24,783 bases of DNA from a virus: the IMG/VR virus record IMGVR_UViG_3300048625_000234, positions 1 to 24,783 of that record; one strand, 5' to 3'. The position numbers and the translations under genes are program-made. Every line of letters starts with the position of its first letter. The stretch's first letter is position 1. This document shows positions 1 to 12,400 of the stretch, one piece after another. The notes below the pieces were generated by a model. It made no database searches. It saw only the letters and a program-made list of their open reading frames with translations, and was not told the origin of the DNA.

Positions 1-1392
1 TTTGGCAAACACTCGCAGATCTCAGACAAAACCACCAATGCCTACAAGACATCCAAGCGGATGTTGAAGCACCTGGGCATGGACTATGACTTGCTGGCTG
101 ATTCCATTGATGCCAACCCCAACATCGGGGACATTGAGCAGGCCATGATGACTTTCAGTGTGCCAGCGGTTTCGACCAATGCCATTGAGAACCGGTACCT
201 GTTTGATTACTTTGACAACATGTTCACCGCCATGGATGGCTCATCGTCTGCAGAGCAAGCAGCGGTTCTGGCCAAGCTGACCAAGGTGGCAGGCTTTGCC
301 AACTGGGCTGGCAACTTCAACACGGCGGTAATTCAGGATGCCCGGTTCAGAATGACCCTGAACAACAGCGGCATTTACAAACGTTTGGTGGCCGGTAGCA
401 TTGGTGAAGTGGATTCCTATGCCAGTGCCTACGAGCCCATCCAGGTTGAGCAAATTGTGATGGAAGCTGAAGGCTCAGGCACCAGCACTCAATGGGTGTC
501 GGTCAGCATGCACCGGTATCGCCATCAGATTGCGGTGGGCTTGTATGAAGAGGTTTCTGTGCAGAACCTGCGCATGGTCTACAACATCTACGGTGGCTAC
601 AGCACGTTGGGTGATGGAACCAGTGACATCTTGTTGATTCCAATCGACCGTTCGGTGTCAGAGAACTACTCCATTGCCATGCGCGAGATCTTGTATGCGC
701 GCTCGCTGCATTTCATCTTCAACAGCCGCACGGTCACCACGGTCAAGTGGTACCAGCAACAATGGTTTTCAGTGGTCTTGATCATTGTGGCGATTGTTTT
801 GACCGTCATTGACATGGGTACAGATGGGGGTTCGTGGATTGCCACAGCCTTGGGTGTCACCGGCACCACGGCGATCGTCGTCACGGTCATCTTCAATTTG
901 ATTGTTGGTTTGACTCTGATGCCCAAGATTTTTGATCTTTTTGTAAAGGTCTTTGGCAAAGAAGTGGCTGAGGCTTTGGCCATTCTTGCCATCATTTATG
1001 GTGCCTACACCGTCATTGATGCTGGTGGTGTCACCGGTGCACCGTGGGCAAAAGATCTTTTGATGCTTTCCACTGGTTTGGAAAGTGCTGTGATCCGTGC
1101 TGACTTCCAAGACTTGCTTGGTGACGCAAATGAATTGACTACATATATTGATGACCAGACCAAGACTTTGGATAAAGCCAAGGAACTTCTGGCCAACAGA
1201 TCAGTATTAAACCCGTTCGTAATCTTCGGCGAGAAGCCAGATGCTTATTACAATAGAACGGTACACTTCGGTAACATCGGAACAGTGGGTATCAATGCAA
1301 TCTCCTCCTACGTGGACTTAGCACTCACCCTACCAAAATTGAAAGACACGTTAGGAGAAGAACTCAATGACCTATCCACTACAACCAGCTAA
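1..1392 (+). CDS. Virion protein with membrane segments (3' part, start off window)
   Basis: The reading frame is open from the first base, so the 20 codons before the first ATG (position 61) belong to the gene and the true start lies outside the window; 463 residues are visible. The first half is mixed helix and strand with no motif I recognise. Three hydrophobic segments follow at about visible residues 255-272, 282-308 and 323-339, then a polar C-terminal tail. It is the first of three packed genes directly before the virion RNA polymerase, the place where N4 encodes virion proteins of the gp51-gp54 group. A role as an internal protein that enters the host envelope during DNA ejection fits the membrane segments, but this is inference from position and hydrophobicity. 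The stop overlaps the next gene by 26 nt, which suggests translational coupling. Confidence 0.75.
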   Translation, partial: FGKHSQISDKTTNAYKTSKRMLKHLGMDYDLLADSIDANPNIGDIEQAMMTFSVPAVSTNAIENRYLFDYFDNMFTAMDGSSSAEQAAVLAKLTKVAGFANWAGNFNTAVIQDARFRMTLNNSGIYKRLVAGSIGEVDSYASAYEPIQVEQIVMEAEGSGTSTQWVSVSMHRYRHQIAVGLYEEVSVQNLRMVYNIYGGYSTLGDGTSDILLIPIDRSVSENYSIAMREILYARSLHFIFNSRTVTTVKWYQQQWFSVVLIIVAIVLTVIDMGTDGGSWIATALGVTGTTAIVVTVIFNLIVGLTLMPKIFDLFVKVFGKEVAEALAILAIIYGAYTVIDAGGVTGAPWAKDLLMLSTGLESAVIRADFQDLLGDANELTTYIDDQTKTLDKAKELLANRSVLNPFVIFGEKPDAYYNRTVHFGNIGTVGINAISSYVDLALTLPKLKDTLGEELNDLSTTTS

Positions 1393-1894
1393 TTACACTC
1401 CCGGCTTGGGTAGCGCATACATGCCTTCCCAGTACTCCTCGCTAACTGATTACGGCTCACCCAATACTGGTTATTCATTGACTGGTATGGGTGGCTTGAA
1501 CCAACCTGTAGCCACAGCAGATTCTTTGAAATTGAACTTTGGTGGGGGCGGCGCAAGCACTCCTCCTGGCAGCACACCTAACGCATTTACTCAGTGGATG
1601 CGTGACACGGGTGTCATTGGTAGCACTGATGCCAACGGCCTTAAAACCGATGGTTGGGGTGGCTTGGCTTTGGGTACTGCTACTGGCTTGGGTGGTTTGT
1701 ATTTGGGCATGCAGCAATACAACTTGGCCAAGGATGCGTTGGCAAACAACAAGGCCCAGTTTGAGCGCAACTTTGCTGCCCAGAAAACCACAACCAATGC
1801 CAACCTGGAAGATCGTCAGCGCGCGCGCGTGGCATCTAATGGTGGTGCTTACCAATCTGTGGGTGACTACATGTCACAGAACGGGATCAAATAA
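1367..1894 (+). CDS. Small Gly-rich internal virion protein (N4 gp52-like position)
   Basis: This 175-aa protein starts at an ATG preceded by AGGAG about 9 nt upstream, inside the end of the previous gene. Residues 1-75 are rich in Gly, Ser, Tyr, Asn and Pro and are probably disordered. Residues about 95-115 form a short Gly/Leu-rich hydrophobic stretch (GGLALGTATGLGGLYLG). The C-terminal 60 residues are polar and helical and include DRQRARVASN followed by a YQSVGDYM segment. I recall this tail from small virion or injection proteins of podoviruses but cannot name a Pfam family. By order it corresponds to N4 gp52, a small virion protein encoded close to gp50; that equivalence is positional. 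The stop and the next start share one base (TAATG). Confidence 0.8.
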   Translation: MTYPLQPANYTPGLGSAYMPSQYSSLTDYGSPNTGYSLTGMGGLNQPVATADSLKLNFGGGGASTPPGSTPNAFTQWMRDTGVIGSTDANGLKTDGWGGLALGTATGLGGLYLGMQQYNLAKDALANNKAQFERNFAAQKTTTNANLEDRQRARVASNGGAYQSVGDYMSQNGIK

Positions 1895-3399
1895 TGGCTG
1901 AACCAATTACATGGCGCACGGTCAATGGCCCGTCGCTTGCGGAGAACTTCCGCCCAATGGAAGGTGCCCAGCGATCTATCCTGGGTAGCTTTGACCAACT
2001 AGGTAGCGTGCTCAAACAGCAAGAAGCTACCGACCAGGCCAACTGGAACCAAACCAAAGAGAACAACACCCAGGACTTTTTGAGCAAGCTGTACGCTGTT
2101 CAAGGCCCTGATAAGTTCAAAGCACTCCAGGACTCTGGTGAGCTTGAACGCATGATCTCTGCCAACGGTGCCCAGATTGACCGTGCTGCTGCACGTTCAG
2201 CCATGGACGGCCGTTTGAATGTCTTGCAAAACCGGGAAGAGCAAAACTGGAAATTCCAGGATGCTTCGACCGATCGTACGCAGTTGCCGATAGTTCAGCA
2301 GATCTTGACTCATGCAACAGCTGGCGAGAAAGACAAAGCCTTGGCACTGATGCAAGCCAACCCAGACTTGCGCATGCCTGCACCGTTGATGGACTCGATT
2401 GTCAAAGGCGATCGTGACTTCCAGAAATGGGGCTTCACGGTGGCTGATGAGAAGCAAAAAGAAATCATGCGTCCGTTGGATGTCCAAGGCAAAAAACTGG
2501 AAAACGCTGGCAAGGCCACCTCCAATGCCACAGGCACATTGACTCTTGAAAGCCTTCGCCAAGACGTGGCTGACAAGAACGAAGTGCGTGCACTGGACAA
2601 TGCGTTGGCTTCTGCTCAGCAAAAATACTTGGCAGACAAAGATGCTACCGGCCGCAACATGGGCGTCATTGCCAAAAACGCCAGCTTGCCGATGTTGTCC
2701 AGCGGTCATCCAGACTTTGCCAACATGACTTCTGCTCAGCTGGATGCGTTTGATGCTGCAGCCAAGTTGAACCAACAGGTCAAGGTACCTACTGCGCGTG
2801 AATTCATCAGCGGTGATACACGGGTAGCCAATGATTTTGTCAAGTCTTTGCAAGACTCTGGCAAGTTCCGTCCAGCAGTATTGAGCAAGTACCGCGACAA
2901 CATCCGCGCAGGCTTTAACAGCAATGCGTTGGATGCCACAGTGGGTAACGATGCGGCCAACATTGCTTTGTCTCGTGCACAAAACAAAGTCAAGTTTGAT
3001 GAGCAAGATGCTCAGAACTGGTATGCACCTGGTAGCCCCAATGCAACCAAAGCCTACGAGCAATTGGCTACGGATGCTGAAAGCCTCATGGACAAGACCG
3101 ATGGCTTCAGTCCAAAAGAAGACGTGGCACCGGTTCAAGAGTTCATCCATCGCATGGGCCAACAAGGTATTGAAGTTGCTCCAGGCAAATTCATGACCCC
3201 GTCGGTACAAGACATGCGCAATGCCATTCGCACTGCGGGTGGTGGTTGGTTTACTGATAGTCAGCGCGCTAACAAGGCCGAAGAGATTCTCAAAAAGAGC
3301 GTTAAAAACTCTTTTACAACTGAGAAGCTAAAACAAGCTGAAGAAAGTGCAATCTATCGTCGACAACAGGCAGTCAGAGATATTCTGAACGCCAAGTAA
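1894..3399 (+). CDS. Helical virion protein upstream of vRNAP (N4 gp51-like position)
   Basis: This 501-aa protein starts at the ATG of a TAATG junction. The upstream GGGATCAAATA gives only a weak ribosome site, so re-initiation after the 175-aa gene is likely. The sequence is charged, Gln/Ala/Asp rich and almost certainly mostly alpha-helical. It has no membrane segment, signal peptide or catalytic motif that I can see. Its place directly before the virion RNA polymerase gene matches N4 gp51, one of the virion proteins of that phage. A structural or ejected internal protein is the best guess from context; sequence alone does not show the function. An intrinsic terminator begins 21 bp after its stop, so it closes a transcription unit. 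Confidence 0.8.
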   Translation: MAEPITWRTVNGPSLAENFRPMEGAQRSILGSFDQLGSVLKQQEATDQANWNQTKENNTQDFLSKLYAVQGPDKFKALQDSGELERMISANGAQIDRAAARSAMDGRLNVLQNREEQNWKFQDASTDRTQLPIVQQILTHATAGEKDKALALMQANPDLRMPAPLMDSIVKGDRDFQKWGFTVADEKQKEIMRPLDVQGKKLENAGKATSNATGTLTLESLRQDVADKNEVRALDNALASAQQKYLADKDATGRNMGVIAKNASLPMLSSGHPDFANMTSAQLDAFDAAAKLNQQVKVPTAREFISGDTRVANDFVKSLQDSGKFRPAVLSKYRDNIRAGFNSNALDATVGNDAANIALSRAQNKVKFDEQDAQNWYAPGSPNATKAYEQLATDAESLMDKTDGFSPKEDVAPVQEFIHRMGQQGIEVAPGKFMTPSVQDMRNAIRTAGGGWFTDSQRANKAEEILKKSVKNSFTTEKLKQAEESAIYRRQQAVRDILNAK

Positions 3400-3420
3400 G
3401 CTCAATTGGGCTGATAATGG

Positions 3421-3449
3421 AGGGGCGCTTTAAATGCGCCCCTTTTTTT
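3421..3449 (+). terminator. Intrinsic terminator between virion genes and vRNAP
   Basis: An 8-bp perfect stem (AGGGGCGC / GCGCCCCT, 3421-3428 and 3436-3443) with a 7-nt loop is followed by seven T residues (3443-3449). Stem strength and U-tract are those of a strong Rho-independent terminator reading on the plus strand. It lies 21 bp after the 501-aa gene and 38 bp before the polymerase ATG, so polymerase expression must rely on read-through or on a promoter I cannot identify. Confidence 0.9.
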
Positions 3450-3487
3450 CATGGGGAATCAATACCCCTTAGACCAGAAAGACTTGC

Positions 3488-6400
3488 ATGGCTACTTCCG
3501 ATCCTCGGGACTATTTCAATAACCGCATTGCACAAGAACTAGATCGAAATGCCTTGGTAGGTATTTCAGATGGCTATGACCAAATGCAAGCGGCCAGCCG
3601 TCAAAAGATCCTTGACCTTTCCCAATTGAAAAAACAGCAGGAAGTTGCTGAAGCCAAGATGCGTGAATCTTGGGTGGGCAAGCTTGGTTTGAATCCTGAT
3701 GGTGTGGTGGGCACTGCAGTCAACCTGGGTGCTTCGGCTTATTCAGGCGTTGCCCGTGGCATGGGCGAATTGACTTCATTGGTTCCTGCCGTGGCGTCAT
3801 GGGCAGATGAAAACTCAGTCAGTGAAGACGAGATTTCTGCTTACAACCGCAAGCAACAAGGCATTGCCACGCCGGAAGACATGGCCTTGTTGACTCGCAA
3901 GAAAGCGTTCTATGCCGAGCGGGATACTCCTGAAGCCAAAGCGCGCGCACAGGAAATTGCTGACCGAAATCCTGAAGGCTTGTCGGCGCTGGACTTGATT
4001 GAACGCAGTAAAAAGATGCGCACGGTCAGCCGTGACATCAATGAAGTGTTTGACAACAGCAGCGTGGTGCACCAAGGCAACCGCGATGAGTTAACGGACG
4101 ATTTGGGCAAAAGCTTTCAAGCTGCCTGGGATCAGACTGGCTTGGCCAACACGTTTTCTAAAGACAAAGAAGTTGGTGGCATCAAAGATGTGATCTCTGG
4201 TGTGGCCAAGCTGCTTTACAACGCTGGTGAGGCAGGCATTACTCATCCCACTGCCACGGCTGAGTACATCTCCGAAAACTTGCCCCAATTGGTGATGGGT
4301 TCTGCCGGCAAAGGCGGCAAACTTTTGATGTCGGCTTCCAACGCAAGCTATGCGGCCGACAACTACCAGCGCGGCATGCAGAACTACGCAGCCGAGAACA
4401 ATGGTGAATTGCCTTCTGCTGACAAGCGCATGGAAATGGCCTTGTGGGCTGCCTCGACAGCAGTGGCTGAACAGGTAGGGGAAGTTGGTCAGTTGGCTGC
4501 CATTGGCAAAGTTCGCAAGTCCATTCCTGTGGGCGAAGAAGCTGCGCGTCTTGGTTTTAAACAGTCGTTGAAAAACACAGCCAAAGCAACTGCCACTGGT
4601 TTTGGTGAAGAAGCAGCCACGGAAGGTTTTCAAACCTACGCTGAAGGGGAAGCTTCTCTTAAACCTGCCTCTGCACAGGACGTGTATGTGGGCGGTGTCA
4701 TTGGTGGCTTGTCTGGTGGCGGTATTTCAGGCGGTGGCCGAGCTGCCGCCGAAGCTTTGGGCGCTACTCCTGAGAAAGTGGCCAAAAAAGTTGACGATGC
4801 CAAGAAGTCTGAAGACTTGAACACGGCAATCTCTACTGGTGATGTCACCAAGTTCCTGGATCCCAAGGATCCTGCCTACTCACCTGAGCGCGCTGTTCAA
4901 GCGTTGTACGGTCACAGCAAATTGCCTGAGACCAGTGAAGAAACCAAGCAAGCCAGCTTGAAAAAGGCCACCGAGATCGTGGCTGACCTGGAAGAACAAA
5001 AAGCCAAGGAACAAACTTACTACGACGCGGTGTCTCCAGCCATGGTGGAGAACCTGAAAGCTTTGCTGGGCAAAGCTCAGGCTGCTGGCAACCAGGAAGT
5101 GGTCGCCGGTATTCAAGAAGAGTTGGCTTCCATTGAAAACGACACAACTACGGCTCCTCGTTTGGAAGCCAAGCTGGCTCGTATCGATCGACAGCTGACT
5201 GCAGCCCAAGAAGCCTTGGCCAACTTTCACGAAGAGTCTCAAGCGCGTGATCTGGATGTGACCGCTGAAGTGGCTCACATCAACGGTGCTGATTCAGTGG
5301 CTTCACAGGAATCCGCTGACCGGGTCATCAACCTGTCTATGGCGATCCCAGAGCGTTTGGACACTGCGGTGGCTACATCGCTTGCCGAGAACACAAATAA
5401 CGCCTTGACGGCCCCTCAGCGCGCTTACCTGCGTGCATTCAGTGCAGCCCGTGCTGCTGAGAACTTGCTCAAAGACATGGGCAAGGTTTCCCAGGAGATT
5501 TACCACGGTGGTAAGGGCATGGTCGGTATCCAACAGTACCGAGCCAGTGTGGCTGCAGCTTTGTCTGCCGGCAACAAGTCCGCTGCTGATACGCAGATTG
5601 CCCAGCTGAGCAAATTTGTGGGTGACCACCAGGCCAAGGCCACGGTCTCCGCGCGCGCACTGAAGCAGTTTGAGACTTCTGGATTACCCGTTCAGGTGAT
5701 CAGTGATGGCAAGCGTGGTTGGGCCATCAACATGGGTGAGCAATTGCCTGCAGCCGAGTTGCGCAAGCAGGGCGGTGTGTTGGTGGATGAGAAAAGTTCA
5801 AAGTTGGTCGACAGCTTCAAGACTGAAGCGGATGCACTGAGCAAAGCTGAGGCAGAGCTGCGCGCCGCTTACGACATCAAGTTCAACACAACCAGTGAGG
5901 TGAAGAATGTCAAGGACGTATCGAAGACACCTGCACGAAGTGAAGAGTCCACCGATCGCGCTCAGACCCAAGCCAAGACAGAAAGTAGTACCGCCAAGGA
6001 TGGTGGAACTGCCGGAGAACGATCGACCAACGCCGATGTACAGAGCAGTGAAAACGCTGGTGTAGCCAAGTCTGCTGAGAAGGCTCCTGCCTCTTCTGTG
6101 ACAACTGCTGAAAATCAAGAGCAACTGCAGTCTACTGAGGCCGCACAAGATACTGCAACCGCACCTGTTGAGGAATCAGGGAAACTCTCTACCCTTCAAC
6201 AGACATCCCCGGAGGGGACTGCATTCAACCTGCGCAACTTGGTGGCTGACTACTTCACACAGTCTGCTGGCAAAGAAAGTGATGCCACAACACGTCCGTT
6301 GGTAGAGGTAAAGAACTTCCTCACTCAGACAGCCAAGAGTGCAGTGGACTTCTTGCAAGACAAAACTCTGAGTGGTGCACAACAACAAGTGCTGCAGCTG

Positions 6401-9400
6401 TTCAAAACCAAAGCTTCTGCATGGCAAGCCACCATTCAAAAGAACTTGTCATTGCGCAAGCGTGAGTTCTGGTACACCGACATGATGGACTTTCTTGTTC
6501 AAGAGAGCGAAGGCAACCTTGATCTGGAAGAGAACGTGAAGACTGCAATGAGCTATGCCGCATTCAGCTGGATTGCTGAAAATGCAGGCCGCTCGATGTA
6601 CAACACCGATGCTGAAATCAGGGCGATCCTAGATCGTGATGAAGATCACATCGTGTCACGACAAGAACGCAATGCGTTGGGTCTTGTAGGCCTTCGCCAA
6701 AATGTGATTGCCAACTCGTTGGGTCAGCGCGCAGTGCAAGCGCTTGGTTTGAAAGAAAACAAGGATGCTCCCAAGAATCTAATGCCGCGTTTGGAAGGTG
6801 CCTTGGGTGCCCACATCATGAAGATGATGCTGGATCAGGGCATGCTCAAACGCACAGAGATCTCTGGCAAAGAGATGGCAGCCATGACGGGCAAAAAGGA
6901 CACCAATTCGTCGGCGTCATTTCAGTTCATCTCATTGGTTCGTGATGAGCAAGGTAACCCCAATGCTCAAGCCAAAGAGATCATGGAGGCCAGCAAAGGT
7001 ACCCAGGGAATGATGGACAAGTTGTTCTCGGTGGAAGCCTCGTTGAAAGCGCCTACGTTTGAGCCAGTAAAGTTTACGCAGACCAACACCCGCAACACCG
7101 ATCAGAAGGTTCCTGAGAACCAGGCCAAAATCATTGAGCATGAAAACCAGGTGCCTAACTTTGTTCGCCAAGACATGTGGCAACTGATTACGCAGTTGTC
7201 GGACAGCGTGCGCGAAGCAATTGCAGGTGTGGAAGAAGTGTCTGAGCACACTCATGTGGTCAACAAAGCCAGCGTGCAAGCCAAAAACGATGGCTTGAAG
7301 CGCGAGCTGGAACGCTTTGTGGAATTTGTCAGCGGCATGGATGACATCGAAGCCGCGATGTACTTTGAGCACAGCGTGTGGAAGCAACAGCGCGTAGGTA
7401 TTTCGACCAACGTGATCAACCCCCAAAGCAGCAAGATCCATCGCTTCATGTTGTACCGCAATGCGTGGACAACCAAAGTTGACATGGCCAATGATGCCCA
7501 GATGGACAACTTCCGTCTGCGCGTGCTTGAAGGCTTGGGTGTCAAAACCGACAAGCAGTCCAACCAGACTTCCTTGGCTGGCTACCAAGCCATGGTGAAC
7601 CAACCTGCCATTGCTGATGCGGTGGAAGTTTTGCGCAAGAGTGTGTTTGAGGGTGGCATCACCGCTGAAGAGCAGCAAGTACTGGTAGCCGGCGTCAAAG
7701 CAGGCAAGCAGAAGTTCCATTCACTGGATGCGTTGATGGCACTGGCTCATGAAGCCCAAGCCATGAAGGAAGGCAAAGATTCCTTTACCGTTCAGATGAT
7801 GGGTGAAGTGGACGGTGTGACCAACGGCCCCATGCTCAGCCACTTGATGCTAGGCGCTTCGGAAACCGTGGAAGGTTTGTTTGGTTTGTTGAATCGTGGT
7901 GGCTTTTTTGAAAAAACCAATGACCAAACCCAGTACAACCAGTGGCGCGAACAACCAGGCCATTTGGACTTGTACGAGAACACGGCTTTGCACATGACCC
8001 AGGCAGTCCAAGCAATGCTGGACAAAGACAGCAAGCTGGGTGTGACGCTGGGTGCCATCTATGCGTTCACTGGCACGTTGGCTGACAAAGACGGTTCAGT
8101 GGCCAAGGCTGGCCGCAACATCATCAAGACACCGCTGACTGCCATGGTCTTTGGTTCGTCAGTGACTTCGGCCGTCGACAGCATGGCCAACGGTTTTGTG
8201 GAATCAATCTACGCAGCCATTGAAGATGTGTCGGCCGGTAAGGGTGATGTCAAGCATGTGATCGACAACATCAACGTCTTGCTGATGATGGGCAAAGGCC
8301 CAACCATCAATCAGATGTCCATTGAACAGTTGATGAAAACTGAGCTTAGCAACGAACAAGTCAACGCTTTGAAAAAGTCTTTCAAGGACACCTTGGGCAA
8401 GGCAGTTGCTGAGACCATGAAGACAGACTTCAACACGTTCATCGAGCAACGCAAGGAGTTCAACGAAGCTGCTCAGCTGTCTTTTGAGATTTACAACGCA
8501 GCCTACCAAGGTCTGCGTGATGCCTACGTAGCAGAGCTCATCAAGTCTGGTGACTTGGCCACCGATTCCAAGGGCCGACCTATCCATGATCTGACCACCG
8601 GTCAAGAAATGGAATTGAAGAATCGTGTGCGCAAACTGGATCCTTTGATGCACACCTTGATGTCCAAAGAAAGTGGCTCTTTGTCTGCTGGTTTGCACGT
8701 CTCCAAGAGTGACCGAAAGCTCAGTGCCCGTACTACCTACGAAGGTGAAATCAAATTTGGCAGCAAGTTTGCTGACAACGGTGCTTCGTCGACTACCACC
8801 CGGGGTTACGAAATAGTGGAGACTGCTCCTGGTGTAGCGATGATGGTGTTGTCTGCCCACTCGGCTGACAGCGCTGTTTCACACACTGCGTTGGACGGCA
8901 ATGAGGTACTTAACGTTCACGATGCGCATGGCACTGGCTTGAAAGACTTTGAGCAAACTGCGCGCAACCTGAACAAGGCGACATGGAACACCATGTTGAA
9001 TTACTCACCGGCCAATGAAATTGCACAGACGTTGTCCCGTGTCGTGGTTGGTCTGGCTGGTTTGATGGAGCAGGGCGATGTGCCGGCACAGGTGATTGCA
9101 AACCTGAAGACTGTGCTGGGTGAAACGTCATTGGCTGCGGCCCTGACCCAAGCCAAGGACCTTGCTTTCAAAGCGGACAACATGCGCTTGGAAGCCCTTG
9201 GTTTGATGGGATCTGTTGACCAGTACGCACTGGAAGGTGGTAACTACCAAGTCACCGAAGGGAACCGTGCCGAAGCCCAAGCCAAACGGGCTGCATTGTC
9301 CAAGGAGCTGAGCTCTGATGAAGCGGCGGCTTTGGTGCAGATTGCGTCGTCGCTGGGCCAGGCCTCCACCGCTGACGCGGCTCCAGCCAGTCCCGCTCCT

Positions 9401-12400
9401 CGCACGGCTACGGTAGAAACTGCTTTTGGCAAAGTAGGAACTCCCAACATCCAGAGCGAAGGCGATCTGGTTTCGTTCTTTGAAGCCAACCCACAGGCAT
9501 CTGCTGGCCAGGTGATTGAGTTGCTGTCGGCACCAGGTCGACTGACGGCGATCAACCGCAAAATCTTGCAGCTGGTCAGCCGCACGGTAAGCCCTGATTT
9601 GTCGATCCGTTTTGTGACACCTGAGACCGCTGAGTCCATGGTGTTGGACAAACCAACTACCAACGCGCGCGGCTGGTATGTGATCAAGAACGGTGCCGAA
9701 GAAATCTACGTGCTCAGCCCTGCGTTTGTGCATTCTGGTTTGACTTCCGAAACCTTGCTCCATGAACTGGTGCATGCAGCGATCGCCAAAGCTATCGACA
9801 GTCCTACGGCTGCGGCCAAAGAACTGATTGCTGAGCTGGAGGCTTTGCGCGTTCAAGCCCAGGAATATGCTCAAGCTGCTGGCTTGAACCAGTTTGCTGA
9901 TGCACTGGCCGATGTCCAGGAGTTTGCTGCCTGGGGCATGACCAACTTCGAACTGCAGCGAGATGTGTTGTCTAAGATCACTTTCAAGTCCACCACAGGT
10001 GGCAACAAGTTGATCACCGGCATGCAAAAGTTCATCAGCACTTTGACCCAGTTGTTGTTCAAAAAGCCTGACCAGAACATTGACAACGGTTTGTCTGTGT
10101 TGGTCAGCAACGTTTCTGGCTTGTTCTACCAAGCAGCCCAGACCGAGAAGGAATCCAAAGGCAACCTGAACCTGGCCATGTCGGCAGATTCCGCAATCGA
10201 CGCTTACACCACGTTGGACATTCACAACGCATTGGATAACGGGGCTTTGGAGCCATCGTTCAAGGAACACCTGGCCAACTTACTCGGAGGCATCGTTGAG
10301 CGTCTCCACGGCCCGTTTGGTGCCTTGGCGGCCCAGATGCGCAAGACCGAAGCCGGCAACCCTCTGGCTGTGTGGCTCAAAGCCATGGAAACAGGCAAGG
10401 CACCGTTTGCTTCGGCGATCGTGGCCAGCGGTTTGGCCGGTAGTGCGCAAGAAGACTTTGCCATGCAACAGATCGAAGCCACGGTCAAAGCAGCTTTGGA
10501 AGGCAACGAAGCCATGGCCAAGATGGCCTACAAACAGCTTGCTGAGTTGTACAAAGAAGCCCGAGCCAAGCTCAAGCCATCTGACTTTGCCTCGCAAGCA
10601 GACTATGACTTTGTGTTCAAGCTGGAAGCAGACAGCGGTGACCGTTCAGATTACCTGGCTCGCTTTGCTGCGCTAGGGTTGGGCAACCAGAAAGTCAACA
10701 GCTTGTTGAAGTTCAACACCCAGGTTAATACCAGCCGATTTGGTGAGGGTCAAACCCTAACCGAGCGTTTGGAAAACATCTTTGAAAAGATCGTGGCTTT
10801 CTTTGCTGAGAAGATCACCCATGCCTACGGTGGCCAACAGGCTGACCAGAAGTTGCTGGCTTTGGTGGATCAATTGGTGGACATCGAGGCTCGCAAACGC
10901 CATAGCCTGAAGCTGCGCGCCGGTCAGACTAACTACCTGGCCCCAGTGGAAGAGGGTGTCAAAAAGGCGACCGACGCTGCGCGAGCCAAGATTAGTGAAC
11001 TGGCTGGCTCAGACTTGGTGCGCAAGAACAAGAATGCGTTTGTTCGTGCAGCAGGTGGCCTGGCCCGTACCTATGCCAATGACCAGGTGGAATGGTTCCT
11101 GGAAGGTATCCAGCGCTTGCGTGACAAGGAGTTCAAAGGACGCCAAGGTATGGTGGCCAGTTTGGTGACCGAGCTCAAAGGCCCATTGGACAAGTTCAAT
11201 GCGTTGCTTCGTCAGACCAAGCATCTGGAACAACTGCGCAAAGGCATCATTACCCAGCAGGCTGCCTTGGCTTTGAAGATGTTCAAGGACGAAGGCAAGA
11301 ACTTGAGCAAAGAAGCCAAGTCGGCTGTCTCTGCAGTGTTCTTGCGTACAGGCATGCACAACTTGTTGGAGCACTTCACCTCAGCCGAGATGGAGAACCT
11401 GTTGGGTAACTCCACTGCACTGGACATGTCCATTGATGCGTTTGAAAGCCAGTTGACTACTGGCATGAAGAACCTGTACATCGAGCAAGCCAACGCACTG
11501 GGCTTTTACAAGGCCACAGGCAAAGCTCGCTCACCGGTTTTGATGCTCAATGCTCACCTGATTGCTCGCATGGCAGGCACTCAGTTGAAAGCTCAGGTTT
11601 CTGAGGAAGAAGCCACTCAAGCTGAACCAATCCTGTCGGTGCTGGTCACGCTTTATGCGTTGAAGTACTCCAGTCAAGAAGACCAGGCCGCAGCCAAAGA
11701 AGTGTTCCGTGATGAAAACAATCGCACGGATGGCAACGGTGTAGATTTTGTTTTGGCTTTGCACAAGAAGTTGGAAGCCGAATCATTAGAGCGCTTGTTC
11801 AAGGGCAACCCTGCTTTGATGATCCATGGTTACACCCCTGAAATTTTGAACCCGTACACCGCCATCAAGATTGCTGATGCAGTAGATGGCCAAGATCTGG
11901 TGAACCAGGGCTACTCCAAAGGTGCCCAGGTGCCTAATGACTTGACTGACCCAGACAACACCACCAAGCACATCTACGTGTTGCGTGACGGTGGCTTGGC
12001 ACCGTGGTTGTCAGGGGTGTTCTCGCTGTCCAGCATGAAAGCCAAGGGCAGCAAAAAGCACAACGGCTACCTGAACGTGAACAACCAACAAGGGTTGGAG
12101 AATGCTCAGTTGCAAGCCACCATTTCCAATGCAAAGCTGACCGCCTTGCAAGGTCGTCGAGATCCACGCCGTGATCTGTCAAAGCAAGATGGCAACCACA
12201 TGGTTCCTGTCTTCAATGAAATGGGCGACATCGTGAACTGGCGCTACATGATGGCCGAGACCACCAAGAACACTTTGCTGGAACGTGACAATCGTTTTGA
12301 AAATGTGTTGGGTGCTTTGTCTGGTTCGATCTTTGACAAAGCCACGTCACGCGAGCAGAACAAGGAAGCAATCCTTGCCTTGCGCGAACAGTATGAGCTG

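Noticed and set aside
3411-3418. GATAAT as a -10 box for the polymerase gene
   Set aside because: No -35-like sequence at 16-18 bp, and the strong terminator lies directly downstream of it.
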